In this document: one piece after another, positions 42,430-52,792 of the stretch
How positions within the stretch are numbered: position 1 is the first letter of the stretch
Layout: each line of letters opens with the position of its first letter
NCBI GenBank assembly: GCA_033782935.1
Contig: JAWQEG010001323.1
Span: 126,501 to 190,500, forward strand
Length of the DNA: 64,000 nucleotides
Source: Petrolisthes cinctipes
Lineage: Eukaryota > Arthropoda > Malacostraca > Decapoda > Porcellanidae
Reading direction: 5' to 3'
Position numbers and translations under genes: made by a program
The notes under the pieces: generated by a model
Told to the model about the DNA's origin: nothing
Databases searched by the model: none
The model's input: only the letters and a program-made list of their open reading frames with translations

Positions 42430-45401
42430 GTGTGTAGGAAGTTCTCGAGTTGGGTTTCCTCGTCTACGTTGGATGAGCGCTGGAGATGGCTGCCTTCAAG
42501 GCTGGGAGGAAAGAGAGGTTGGAGGTGTTCGTGTTTGGAGATGTGACCTGTCCTGGTAGGCGGAGATCTTCTCCAAAGACGAGTTCTGCTGGTGAGTGGT
42601 GTAGATCCTCCTTCATTGTGGCACGTAAGGTCAGAAGGATAAGAGGAAGGGCGTCAGATTGGTCTGGTTGCAAGGCGCGAAATGCGTCCTTCAACCTTCT
42701 GTGCAGGAGTTCAACCATTCCGTTACTACTGGGTTGGTAAGCTGTAGTCCTCTGTCTTCTGGTGCCGAGTAAGGTAAGCATTTCCTGCTACGCCCTGGAT
42801 TCGAATTGCGTGCCCTGGTCCGTCACGATGACAGCTGGCGGACCGAAGTTGGCAACCCAAGTGTTGAGGAAGTGGTGGGCGGTACTTTTTGCTGTGATGT
42901 CTGTCATGGGCGTTGCAGTGCACCAACGTGTAGTGCGATCCACGCAGGTGAGGAGGTAACGAAAACCCCTTGATGGTGGGAGTGGCCCGGTGATATCGAT
43001 ATGGACCGTGCTGAACCTGCTGGTGGGTATGGGGAAGTCGTGCAGTGGAGGACGGGTGTGGCGCCCCACCTTCGCTCTCTAGCATGGTACACAAGCTGAT
43101 ACCCACTCCTTAATCTGTTTTCTCATACCAGTCCATACAGCTGATACCCACTCCTTAATCTGTTTTCTCATACCAGTCCATACGGCTCTACTTTCAAGGA
43201 GGGAAAGTGGTTAAATATTTTGTATCTGAAGGGAGCGGGGATGTATAGATGAGGTGTACCGCATGAAGTGTCACACCATAGTCTCGTGACGCCCGTCTGG
43301 TGCCGGTATGTGCTCCAGCAATAGGTCAGTGTCACCGTTAAGGAGTTGGTTGAGGTGCCCGTCCGATGCCTGCGCTGCTGCAATGGTTGAGAAATCTAGG
43401 AGCGGCATCTGTTGGATAGAGGAGATGCATGGAATAATAGGGGGTGCCCTGGAAAGGGCGTCAGCCACGGCGTTCTCCTCACCTTTGACGTGCCTGATGT
43501 CCGTGGTAAATTCTGAGATAAATGCAAGGTGACGTGATACCCTAGGGGACCATTTTGTCCCTGGTTGTTTCATCGCAGTTGTGAGTGGCTTGTGGTCTGT
43601 TCTATTGTGAAAACTCCTTCCTTCCAAGAAATGCCGGAAGTGTTTGACAGAGTCATAGATGGCGACTAATTCCTTGTCGAAGGCACTATACTTCCATTGC
43701 GGTGGTTCCAGACGCTTGCTATAGAAGGCGATTGGCTTCAGCATACTGTCAACTTCTTGCTGCAGGACAGCCCCGATAGCGTCGTTGGATGCGTCGGTGT
43801 AGATTGAAGTGGGGATATGCGGTATGGGGTAGGCGAGGAGGGTGGTGTCTGCTAGGCGTTGTTTGACATCTTGAAATGCCTTGGTGGCTGAAGTCGTCCA
43901 TGTAAGCTTCTTCTGTGATTTCTTCTTCAAGCCTTTGAGTAGATCGTGGAGTGGAGAGAGAGCAGAGGCGGCGTGGGGGATAAATCTGTGATAGTAGTTT
44001 ACGACACCTAGAAATTCTCGAATTTTCCTGGCCGTGGTAGGTAGCTGGAATTCTCTTACTGCTTCCACCTTCTGGGATAGCGGGGTGATGCCGTTAGGGG
44101 TCACCCTGTGTCCGAGGAAGTCCAGGCTTTCAACCCCTAGAATGCATTTGGAAGGGTGAATCTTGAGGCCATACTGCTGCAGGTGGTCGCACAGTTCCCT
44201 TAGGTGTTGCCTGTGCTAGTCGTGGGTGTATGAGGCGACAAGGATATTGTCGTTGTAGACGACGACGTAATCTAGTCCACGCAGCACCTTATCCATGAAG
44301 CGCAGGAAGGTCTGGGTAGCATTGCGTAACCCGAAGTTCATAGAAGGGAACTCGAACAGGCCAAAAGGGGTAGTGATAGCAGTCTTCTTAATGTCTTCCT
44401 CTGCTACTGGAATCTGGTGGAAGGCACGAACAAGGTCAATTTTCGAGAATACTGCACACCCCTGGAGCTTGGATTGGAAGTCCAGGACGTGCGGTATTGG
44501 ATATCTATCGGGAATGGAGGCAGCGTTTAAGGCTCTGTAGTCTCCATATGCCCTCCATTCGCCTTCTTGCTGCTTCGGTACCATATACAACCCACGCGCT
44601 GTCAGATGGCCTCGCCACGCCCTGCTGTAACATAACCTGAAACTCTCTCTTGGCTGCGTCCAGTCTTTCAGGGGGCATCCTCCGGGTTTTAGCGAAAACA
44701 GGGGGACCGGTCGTGGTGATGGTGTGTCTGATTTCTGGGTCATGCACATGCTGTGTAGTTGAGGTAGAACGGAGATTAGGGAATTCTTGTATTAAATGTT
44801 CATACGAGTTGGAATGTGTAATTTGTGTGATGGAAGGTGTATAGTGTTTATAGTGTTTGGCATGTATGATGGCACCTGATGGTTGGTGTATGAGGCCCAG
44901 AAAGGGGGCCTGCACGATGAAAGGCCACACTACATATTCTTGCCGAAGTAGGGTGACGCCCCTGCTCCTCGTGCCAAACGTAGCAATGGGTGATTTGTTG
45001 GCAGCGAGGAGGTCGTAAGCCATGGAAACTTGGCACTCTCTGTCTTTCGCCACCGGGGGCACAACACTAACCTCTGAGTCGACGAGGAAGTTGTCCCCCG
45101 ATTCTAGGTCCTCCACCCACAGGAGCGTGCGGGCGGTAGGTTGAAGAGTACATTCAGGTTTGGTGGCTTGTTGCACAGCAGGTGGTAGTGGCGTGGTGGC
45201 GAGAGCTGCAGGCGTCTTGTGGCTGCTGGGGGGATGTGCGTGGGCATGATGGTGCTGTAGGGTAGGTGTGTTGATGCGTGGCCCTGAGTCGGGTGTCGTT
45301 GAGTAGGCTATAGCGTGGAGGGGGGCGAGATGGGGTAGGAAGGGGGATGGATATGGTTTGGGTGAATGAAGGAGAGCAGGGTGGAGTGGGTGGAAAGGCA
45401 A
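42430..45401 (-). pseudogene. Ty3/gypsy pol: protease, RT, RNase H, integrase (broken)
   Basis: Minus-strand order from 45401: a protease block FLVDSEVSVVPP where the usual D-T/S-G triad is damaged (Gly absent); an RT segment with [38 protein letters not shown] and VVYNDN in place of the YVDD-type active site; RNase H (TDASNDAIGAVLQQ, FDKELVAIYD, VADALSR); the zinc-binding and core parts of integrase (HIDITGPLP, VTDQGTQFES, TTAYQPSSNGMVE). Frames change several times. The C-terminal integrase tail is missing here; its likely continuation is 10511-11365. Similarity to CsRn1-type elements is inferred from these motifs and the tRNA-Trp-like primer site. Confidence 0.82.
43094..43183 (-). repeat. 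45-bp perfect tandem duplication in the integrase region
   Basis: The unit agctgatacccactccttaa... occurs twice with a period of 45 bp. On the minus strand it repeats 15 codons (VWTGMRKQIKEWVSA) just before the CVPC of the zinc-binding domain. In length it is frame-neutral. Confidence 0.8.
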
Positions 45402-45744
45402 CGGGGTAGGTTTAGGACGAGGTGATGGTGAGATGTGGGTGGGAGTAGATGATCGTGGAGGGGGCGAGGTGGGGTAGGAATGGGGTTGGATATGGTTAGG
45501 GTGGGGGGAGGGGAGCAGTGTGGGGGTGGGTGGAAGGGTGACGAAGTAAGTTTAGGATGGGGGAAAGGTGCGATATGGGTGGAAGAAGGTGGGCGAGTCA
45601 GCGAGGGAGGTAGGGGTTGTTTAGGGTCTTATGTGGGTGGAGTAGGAGAAGGAGAGAAGGTTGAGGGTGGATGTGTGGACGAAGGGGTAGGTAGGATTTG
45701 GGATAGTGGTATGTGGTTGCATGAAGGGGAGGAAGGTAGGGGTT
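45402..45744 (-). other. Gypsy proline-rich region upstream of protease
   Basis: Strand-asymmetric G-rich (plus) sequence that translates on the minus strand as Pro/His/Leu/Ser-rich low complexity. It continues the same character on the other side of the I-like insertion (51198-51600). No capsid or zinc-knuckle domain is recognisable. Confidence 0.5.
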
Positions 45745-45755
45745 TAATGAGATTG
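45745..45755. repeat. Target-site duplication, left copy
   Basis: taatgagattg, repeated exactly at 51187-51197 on the far side of the I-like element. This sets the element ends at 45756 and 51186. Confidence 0.85.
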
Positions 45756-45843
45756 CAGTCTCACCCCAACCTTCCTGGAATGAAGACGTGTTCCTGGCGC
45801 TCTGCCTGTGTTGTTGCTTCCCATCTAGGCCTTGCCTGGCCTG

Positions 45844-47226
45844 ATGGAGAGCGCGGATTCGGATGTGGCTTCCTGCCTGGAGGCCGACTTGGCCATGTCG
45901 GAGGAGGATGAGTCTCCTATCGAGGATCACTGGCCTGAGCTGCCTTCTTGCAACCCTCCCCCCCTCTCCTTGGTCACTCCGCAGCTCAGGTTGCAGCCTT
46001 CCACCTCCTCAACTTCTATCAAGCGACCCGTTGATGCCTCGTCCGACTTCTTGCAGGATTCCGATGGTGTGGACTGTTTGCCTCCAGCTGCCAAGACTGC
46101 CAAGGGTGCTTCAGCTGTGCATGACGTACCTTCTCTGCCTCAACATGGTGTTTCTTCCCGGTATACCAACTCCTTGCCCTCGTCCAACCTTCCTGCTTTT
46201 GCCCCAAGAAATGCCTATGTCAAGCTCTCCTTCTCTGGGAACCCATCTACGGACACAAAGCTGCATTGGTTGTCTGATGTCAACAGGGCCTTCCAGCTGC
46301 AGCGTGAACTGGCTGAAGTGAAGATGGCTGCTGTCACCTCCCGGTTTGTCTACATCTCTAGGAAGCGTCAGGACATCATTGATAGAGTGAAGGCTGGTGA
46401 ATTTTTGTCTCTGCCTCTCATTCAAGATGACTCACCCGAGAGGCCTCGTAAGTTCCCCAGCTACATCCTTACCCGTTTTCCTATTGATGTTGACCCGAAA
46501 CTTGCTAAGGGATACCCTGGTGTGTACTTTGCACGTCGTTTTTTCCAAGATGGTTCCCCCATTAGCCGTATTGTTGTTGTCTGGAGTCAACCTGATCCAC
46601 CTCCAAATGAGATTTCCTTTGATTTCCTCCCTTGTCTTCCACCGTGTGAGGTGAGGAAACTTCATAATGACCAGCCTTGGTGCTACAGGTGCTGGGGAGT
46701 TGGGCATATCTCCCGGTACTGTTCTGCCAGGCCGAAGTGTGCATGGTGTGCTGCCGACCATGATTCAAAGACGTGTCCTGTCAGGGGCGAACAATCACGT
46801 CCTGCTGCCTCCACCTCTGAGCCTTCACCTCCTGAAGATACGTCTCGATGGAAGTGTCCACGATGCCTTCAGCTAGGGGTTAACATGTGGCATGGATGTA
46901 CTCGACGTCAGGTCCAGGCTCGTGTCACTACTATTGCTCCGCCTCCACCACCGCCACCTCCCCAGTCTGCTCCTCCTACCAGCCCTGCCTCACCTCCAGA
47001 CATGGCCCTCCGCAAGTCTGTTGCTACCCTCATGGCACGATGTACGGCTCTCGAGAACCGCTTTTCTGCCCTTGAAGCCAGGATTGATGGGCTAGTTGCC
47101 ACGCAGGCTGCCAATGACCCCAAACTCTCCACCTTGGTCGAGGCTCAGCAGGCCATCATCTCAACTGTCACTACCCTTACCGAAAAGATGGATACTGTTG
47201 CATCTCGCCTTGAAAAGCTTTTTTGA
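45844..47226 (+). CDS. ORF1 gag-like protein of the second I-like family
   Basis: 460 codons from ATG 45844; an in-frame stop lies 18 bp upstream, and a TTG at 45832 gives only four more codons. The N-terminus is acidic then Ser/Pro-rich. The middle (FAPRNAYVKLSFSG, FPSYILTRFPIDVDP) is followed by knuckles CYRCWGVGHISRYC and CAWCAADHDSKTC and a third cysteine cluster CPRCLQLGVNMWHGC. A poly-Pro stretch precedes a C-terminal coiled-coil-like helix (ALENRFSALEARIDGL, TLTEKMDTVASRLEKL), which may mediate multimerisation. The stop overlaps the beginning of the ORF2 frame. Confidence 0.87.
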   Translation: MESADSDVASCLEADLAMSEEDESPIEDHWPELPSCNPPPLSLVTPQLRLQPSTSSTSIKRPVDASSDFLQDSDGVDCLPPAAKTAKGASAVHDVPSLPQHGVSSRYTNSLPSSNLPAFAPRNAYVKLSFSGNPSTDTKLHWLSDVNRAFQLQRELAEVKMAAVTSRFVYISRKRQDIIDRVKAGEFLSLPLIQDDSPERPRKFPSYILTRFPIDVDPKLAKGYPGVYFARRFFQDGSPISRIVVVWSQPDPPPNEISFDFLPCLPPCEVRKLHNDQPWCYRCWGVGHISRYCSARPKCAWCAADHDSKTCPVRGEQSRPAASTSEPSPPEDTSRWKCPRCLQLGVNMWHGCTRRQVQARVTTIAPPPPPPPPQSAPPTSPASPPDMALRKSVATLMARCTALENRFSALEARIDGLVATQAANDPKLSTLVEAQQAIISTVTTLTEKMDTVASRLEKLF

Positions 47227-50200
47227 GTCAGTCCCTTCTCCTGGTCCATCTTCTTCTCCAGGTCGCTCATCTGCCCCTACTCACCGGACTTCTACCTCCA
47301 AATACAGAGTTCGCTAGAGATTGCCGTCTGGATGTCATCTCCTGGAATGTATGTGGTATCACCAGTTATGCTAAGCTCACTCAACTCATGGCCTATGATT
47401 TTCGTCATCATCCCAGTGTTATTTTTCTCCAGGAAGCATTTCCAGAACGGTCGCTCACTGCTGGGCAAGCTCCTCCTCTCTCAGGTTATGTGCCATATGT
47501 TCATCTGGTAAGGAATGGTCTCCTTACTTACATACATAGCTCCTTGCCACATCGCCTTCTCCGTACCTCCACTGATCCTGACATGACCTTTCAGCTATTT
47601 GAGGTTCTACCTAGGAATGGAGTACTACAACTATGTAATGTCTATTCTGCCCCAGCTAGACTCACTCTTGAGGCTCTTCCTTCTCCAACAGTGCGTGGTA
47701 AGGTTTATATGGGAGATTTTAATGCTCGGCATTCTGATTTGGGTGATGGTCCTGGCTCTATTAATCGTAATGGTGTTCGTCACCTTTCATACATCCGCAA
47801 GCATCATCTGACACGCTGGGACACTGGCGGTGCCACTCATTGCCGGGGAGGTACTCTGGATTACATCCTCTCGTCTGGCCTGATAGCATCTCGGGTCCTG
47901 TGCTCCTCCGTGCCAGACTTATTCTCTGATCACATCGCTCTTCGGTTTCATTATTCTCTAACTGCTGGGTCAAGTGCTTCAGCCACTCGTTTGCGTATTG
48001 CTGTGCCCCCTAAATATTGCCCGACTTACATCTTATTCATGGCCCATGTATTCCCTACATTTGACATATCATCAGCTGAACAGTTGTACTCTGATCTTGT
48101 ATCTGCTACTCATGACTTTTATAGGCTATACGTCTCACGGCCACACCTCCAGCATCGCCATACTGCCCACTCCTGGACGCTGGATGCACGTATACAAGAG
48201 GCAAAGGAGGAGGCTGAACGTGATGGCCTATTGTTTCAAGCCAATCCAACCCCTGACCTGCTCCATCGTTACCAGATGTCTAGGGACGCTTTAGTTGCCC
48301 TGCAGGAGTGTGCTCACACTGAGTCTTGGCAGCGGTTCACGGACAGCATCAACCAGCAAACAAGTGTGGCTTCTATGTGGCACCTCATCCGTCGGGTTGT
48401 TAAAAAGACACCGGCCACTGCTCGTCATCACACTCCCGCCGACTATGCCCAACAACTTGTCGATGCCTGGTCAGAACAATCTACCTCAGCCAGTCTACCC
48501 ATCCACATACAAGATGCACTCACTTCCCGTGCTGCTGTCCATCGGCTACATCTAATGTCTGCTCTGTTACAAGATGATGACGATGATGCAGAGGTGATAA
48601 CTGAGGAGGAGTTGCGACTTGCTCTCTCTCGGGGTAGAGCTTCTTCCCCTGGTGATGATGGTATTACTTATGCTGTGCTGCGCCTACTTCAACAAGTTCC
48701 TGGGAACCCTCTACTTCTACTGTACAATCTTTGTCTTCGTGATGGTTGTGTACCACGAGCCTGGACCAGCAGCACAATAATACCCATCCCTAAGCCCGGC
48801 ACTGCGAAGTTCAGGCCTATTTTCCTGACTTCTTGTTTTTGTAAAGTTATGGAGAGAATCTTACTCAATCGCCTCATGTACAGACTGGAAGATCGCCTTT
48901 CTCCATGGCTGTTTGGTTTCCTTCCCCAGCGGAGCACACACCACTGCCTAGTCGACCTGTACACTCGCCTTAACTGGGACAGTGTGGTGGCCTTCATTGA
49001 CCTTCGAAGTGCCTTCGATGTTGCTAATAGAGACGTCATTTTGGATCAACTGGTTGACTTTGGGATAAAGGGTAATCTATTACGGTGGATTCAAGGCTAC
49101 CTGAGTAACAGGACCTCCCGTGTGTTTTTCAGTGGTGCGCTCAGTCCTTTGCGCAGTTTTCATCTTGGTATGCCTCAAGGGGGTGTTCTCAGCCCATTGT
49201 TATTTAATATTCTGATGCATCGGCTGCTCACTTCTCTCCCTGATATTCCTGGAACTACAATTACGTGCTATGCTGATGATATATGTGTTCATTCTACCTC
49301 ACCAAGGGATCTCCAGCGGTTTCTTGACTCCTTCTCTGTGTCCTCCTCTCACTGTGGCATTATAGTCTCCCCAGATAAGAGCAGAATATTCACCTGCCGC
49401 CTTCCTCAAGCTCGGCCAGTGTTCACCATTGGAGGGACTGTCATTCCCATGTGTTCCCAGTATCGCTACCTGGGCGCACCAGTCAATATTTGGCCAATTG
49501 TCCCTGCCAGACCTCAAGACCATCCCATTGTCCAGGACTTATTGGGTCGTCTCCAGCGCCGACTTACGCCACTTCAATGGCTCACTAACAACTCCTCGGG
49601 CATCTCCATCCCAGTAGCCAGGACATCTATATTGCTTTTATCCGTTCAGTTGTTGATTACCTCTCCCCTGCTCTGATTCAACTTCCCAGGGCTACTCTTG
49701 AAACTTTAGAAAAATTTCAGAATAGAGCAATGAGAATAATTCTCGGTTGTCCAATGTCGACCAGGATAGTGAACATGCAGCGTGAGTTGCGTCTTCCCCC
49801 GTTAGTGGAGAGAATTTATTCTAATGTTACTTGCTTCTCTGTCAAGTGCCTCCATTTCCCACATCTTTCACCCCATTACTCTCAGTTAGTCAGGACTTCT
49901 TTTAGACCAAACTACCCGGTCCCTCCCATACTGCCTGCTGGACGTACTCTTATAAGGTCTGTTTCCTCTATGCTCCGTAGTCTTAATATAGATATAATGG
50001 TGGCCGACGTCCCCCCAGGACCCCCTCCGTGGATGCTACCAACACCTGATGTGAGCTTCACACCTACTTCCAAGTCGGAACTGCCTTCTCTACAGCGGCA
50101 GTTGGCTCTGGAACACATAGAAACAGTGACGTCCTCCATCACAGATCCATACTGCCTCTACACTGATGGCTCATTGCAAGTGGATGGTGCAGCAGGTTGT

Positions 50201-50875
50201 GCCGTTTTCTCACCTGACATGGAGTCACCTCCAGGGGGCTGGGTTGGCCGTCGTCTCTGTAACCACTCTAGCTCAACATTGTGTGAACTGTATGCCATTC
50301 TGGATGCTGTTAGTCTTGTTTGTCAACGTGGAGTGAATGCTGCCATTTTTTGTGACTCAAAACCAGCCCTTCATTCTCTCTCTAGTGTTCAGCCCACACA
50401 CTCTACTGTTGTTCAGCAGATTTTATCGTTTTTGTCCTTATTGCATCATCGTAACTTGACTGTCAAATTTTTATGGGTGCCATCCCATGTAGGTTTACGT
50501 CACAATGGTACAGTTGACAGACTCGCAAAGGAAGCCTGCCATCTGCCTCCTCGTGGTGTTGGACGTCCTCTCTCCCTGACATGTTACCTCTCTAAAGTCC
50601 GCTCCGCCGCTCTCCTCCCTGTACGGCGACGCAGGGATGCAGAGAGGCCCTTCAGCATCTCCATCACACATTATGAGTCTGTATGCCGTCACAAATATTC
50701 CTACCGTCGTCGAGGCCTCATGGTTCGGAGGCACAATGTAGTCTCTGCTCGTTTGAGGCTTGGCTACCGGCCACCGTGGCAGGTTGCTGGGATGCAGGGT
50801 GAGCCTCCCTTCACTGAGTGTCGCTTGTGTCGAGCACCTCGTGCTAACACTGTAGAGCACTATTGCCTGGCCTGA
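47223..50875 (+). pseudogene. ORF2 (endonuclease-RT-RNase H) of the second I-like family, one frameshift
   Basis: The frame overlaps the ORF1 stop and lacks an early ATG, so translation probably relied on stop-codon-coupled reinitiation or frameshifting. Endonuclease: ISWNVCGI, LQEAFPE, GDFNARHS, SDHIALR. RT: SPGDDGITY, FIDLRSAFD, GMPQGGVLSPLLFN, YADD near 49270. A frameshift between about 49600 and 49622 moves the rest to another frame that runs to 50875 with RNase H (YTDGSLQV, CELYAILDA, FCDSKPAL, TVDRLAKEA). A terminal C-x2-C is seen at CRLCRAPRANTVEHYC. The single lesion suggests a fairly young insertion. Confidence 0.88.
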
Positions 50876-51186
50876 CCCACTGTCCGACACTTGCTGCCCC
50901 GGGGCCTGCCACTTGATGTGGTTTGTCGACACCTGCTGAACCACCAGGTTCTGGAGGAACTTCTGGTACGCCACCCTCGTTTTTGTGGATTTAAATAGGT
51001 CATAGTGTAAATATTTGTCGGAATGATTGTGCTCCATTCTGTTATGTTTTCGTGATGTGTGTGTGTGATGTGTGTGTGTGTGGTTGTAGTCATTGTATTC
51101 TCATGGGTCCCGCCTACCCGTATGTATTGTTGCCTGCCTGTTGATTGACGCTACGGCGCAATTAATAAAAAAAAAATAAAAAAAAA

Positions 51187-51197
51187 TAATGAGATTG
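51187..51197. repeat. Target-site duplication, right copy
   Basis: taatgagattg, identical to 45745-45755. Confidence 0.85.
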
Positions 51198-51908
51198 GGT
51201 ACAGGTTGGGTGGGAGAAGGAGAGCGGGGTGGGGGTGGACGTAAGGACGAAGGAGTAGGTAGGGGTAGGGTTAGTGGTGAGGTGAAGGTGGAGGAAGGTG
51301 AGGGTGAAGGTTGGGTAGGTTGGGGGTGGATAGGGTCGGGTGTAGGGTGGGTAGAAGGAGAGCGGGATAGAGATAGGCGAGACGTGTGAACGAGGGGGTA
51401 AGGATATGAATGGTGTCAGGCGGGATGTGGGTAGGGGAAAGTGAGGGAGTAGGTGAGGGAGGTTGGGGTTGAATGAGGATGGTAGGGGAAGGTGAGAGGG
51501 TCTGGGGTGAAAGGGTGTACGAAGGAGTAGGATGAGGATGGTATAGGGGTGGGGTAGGTGTGTGTGTGTAGGTGCGAAAAGATATATATGGTGGAGGTAG
51601 GCGCGGTGTAGGCTGCGCGTGTGGAAGAGGGGTGGCAGCATGATGTGGTTGTGTTGGTGGGTGTTGAAGGGGAGGGTTGCCATCGTGCCAACGCCGCCTT
51701 CATGAGGTAGAGCTCAGAGTAGATCGCCTCACGTTCCCAGGGTGTAGGGGAAGTCTTCGTGAGTTCGTATTGTTCCAACAATGCGTACATGAGGTTCATC
51801 CTGGATAGGAGTACTTCAACATTCCGTGGTATGTAGGAGGGTTGTAGTGGTGTACATGTGAGGGTAGGGGTGTGGGTGGTGTTGTGCGTGGGTGTGGAAG
51901 TGGTGGGG
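51198..51908 (-). pseudogene. Gypsy gag-region remnant
   Basis: Minus-strand frame 51416-51916 includes a non-repetitive helical stretch (VEVLLSRMNLMYALLEQ, EREAIYSELYLMKAALARW) set between Pro/Thr/His-rich low-complexity sequence. Position just downstream of the primer-binding site and leader suggests gag, but I cannot recognise a capsid domain or knuckles. The low-complexity tail is cut by the I-like insertion and continues at 45744. Confidence 0.5.
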
Positions 51909-52154
51909 TTATACATGGTGGTATAGTGTGGGGTGTGTGTGGCTGGTTGGAGATGAGAGTGTGGAGTGGCTGAGTAGCGCGAATGTGGGGGAGAGAAAGG
52001 AGATAAGTAGGTGTAAATGGAAAGGAAACATGGGTGGAATAAGGAAGTGAAATAGGGGACGATACGTTAGGAGTGGTGGAGAGGGAAGAACACTGGGGAC
52101 ATAGGACACAAAATAAATCACAGGGAGGGAATAGTGTACATTGTTTGTGAAAAA

Positions 52155-52510
52155 AAAACTCGTGTACTGGTGGCGACTTCGTGGGTGGCGTAGAGGCGTA
52201 GAGTGGAGTGGTGGCATATCGCTGGCGACTTCGTGGTTGGCGTAGAGGCGTGGAGTGGAGAGTGGACCAGTGGAGCAACACAAGGTGTGGAGAGTGGCGT
52301 GGTGGAGCGCATGATGTGGAGCTGGAGAGTGGTCCACGTGGGATGGAGAGTGGAGAGGTAGAGTTGCGTAGCTTGGAGGGTGGTCCAGCGGCAACACGTG
52401 GCTTGGAGAGTGGAGTGGTCGAGTTGCGTAGCTTGGAGAGTGGTCCAATGGCAACAAGTGGCTTGGAGAGTGGTCCAGGAGCAACACGTGGAATGGAGAG
52501 TGGAGCTGCT
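52155..52510. repeat. Minisatellite-like repeats in the gypsy leader
   Basis: Imperfect repeats built on cttggagagtgg(t/a) joined to tccagyggcaacacgtgg or tcgagttgcgtag, plus two copies of a block with tggcgacttcgtgg-ggcgtagaggcg near 52165 and 52228. The overlapping 100-200 codon ORFs on both strands translate these repeats and are not supported as genes. Confidence 0.65.
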
Positions 52511-52571
52511 TGGACGAGTGTCGAGACTTATGTGGAATGTATACCACTGCGATTAGTGTAATAGAGCTGTA

Positions 52572-52583
52572 CCGGGGTCACCA
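52572..52583 (-). other. Primer-binding site of the gypsy element (tRNA-Trp-like)
   Basis: Minus strand reads TGGTGACCCCGG. The first 11 bases are complementary to the usual 3' end of eukaryotic tRNA-Trp (CGGGGTCACCA), the primer used by CsRn1-type elements. The 5' LTR expected next to it is absent: within a few bases the sequence becomes the 3' end of a non-LTR element. Confidence 0.65.
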
Positions 52584-52792
52584 ATTGAAAATAAAATATG
52601 TACAAACATTAAATAATCTTCACTACCCCGAAAGGGAGAAGCAGCATGAATAAAAAGCCATATCATCTAAAAATCACATATTACTCAAATAACCTACTTA
52701 ATTAAGTTAAATATATAAAAATTTAAATATGAACGAAAGAAACATTAAACTTTACGTACCTTAATAAAGAATAGCCATAAAAATCATAAAGT

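Larger units (their letters stand above)
45756..51186 (+). mobile_element. Second-family I-like non-LTR retrotransposon inserted in gypsy
   Basis: 5,431 bp from cagtctcaccccaacc to an A-rich tail (51166-51186), bounded by an 11-bp target duplication. It has ORF1 with zinc knuckles, and ORF2 with endonuclease, RT and RNase H. Both flanks have the same gypsy Pro-rich composition, so it landed inside that element. It is distinct from the four-copy array family (protein sequences clearly different). One frameshift breaks ORF2. Confidence 0.88.

Noticed and set aside
52208..52561. Trp/Glu/Ser-rich plus-strand ORF of 117 codons as a gene
   Set aside because: It is a translation of the minisatellite-like repeat in the gypsy leader, and no feature beyond the repeat supports coding.
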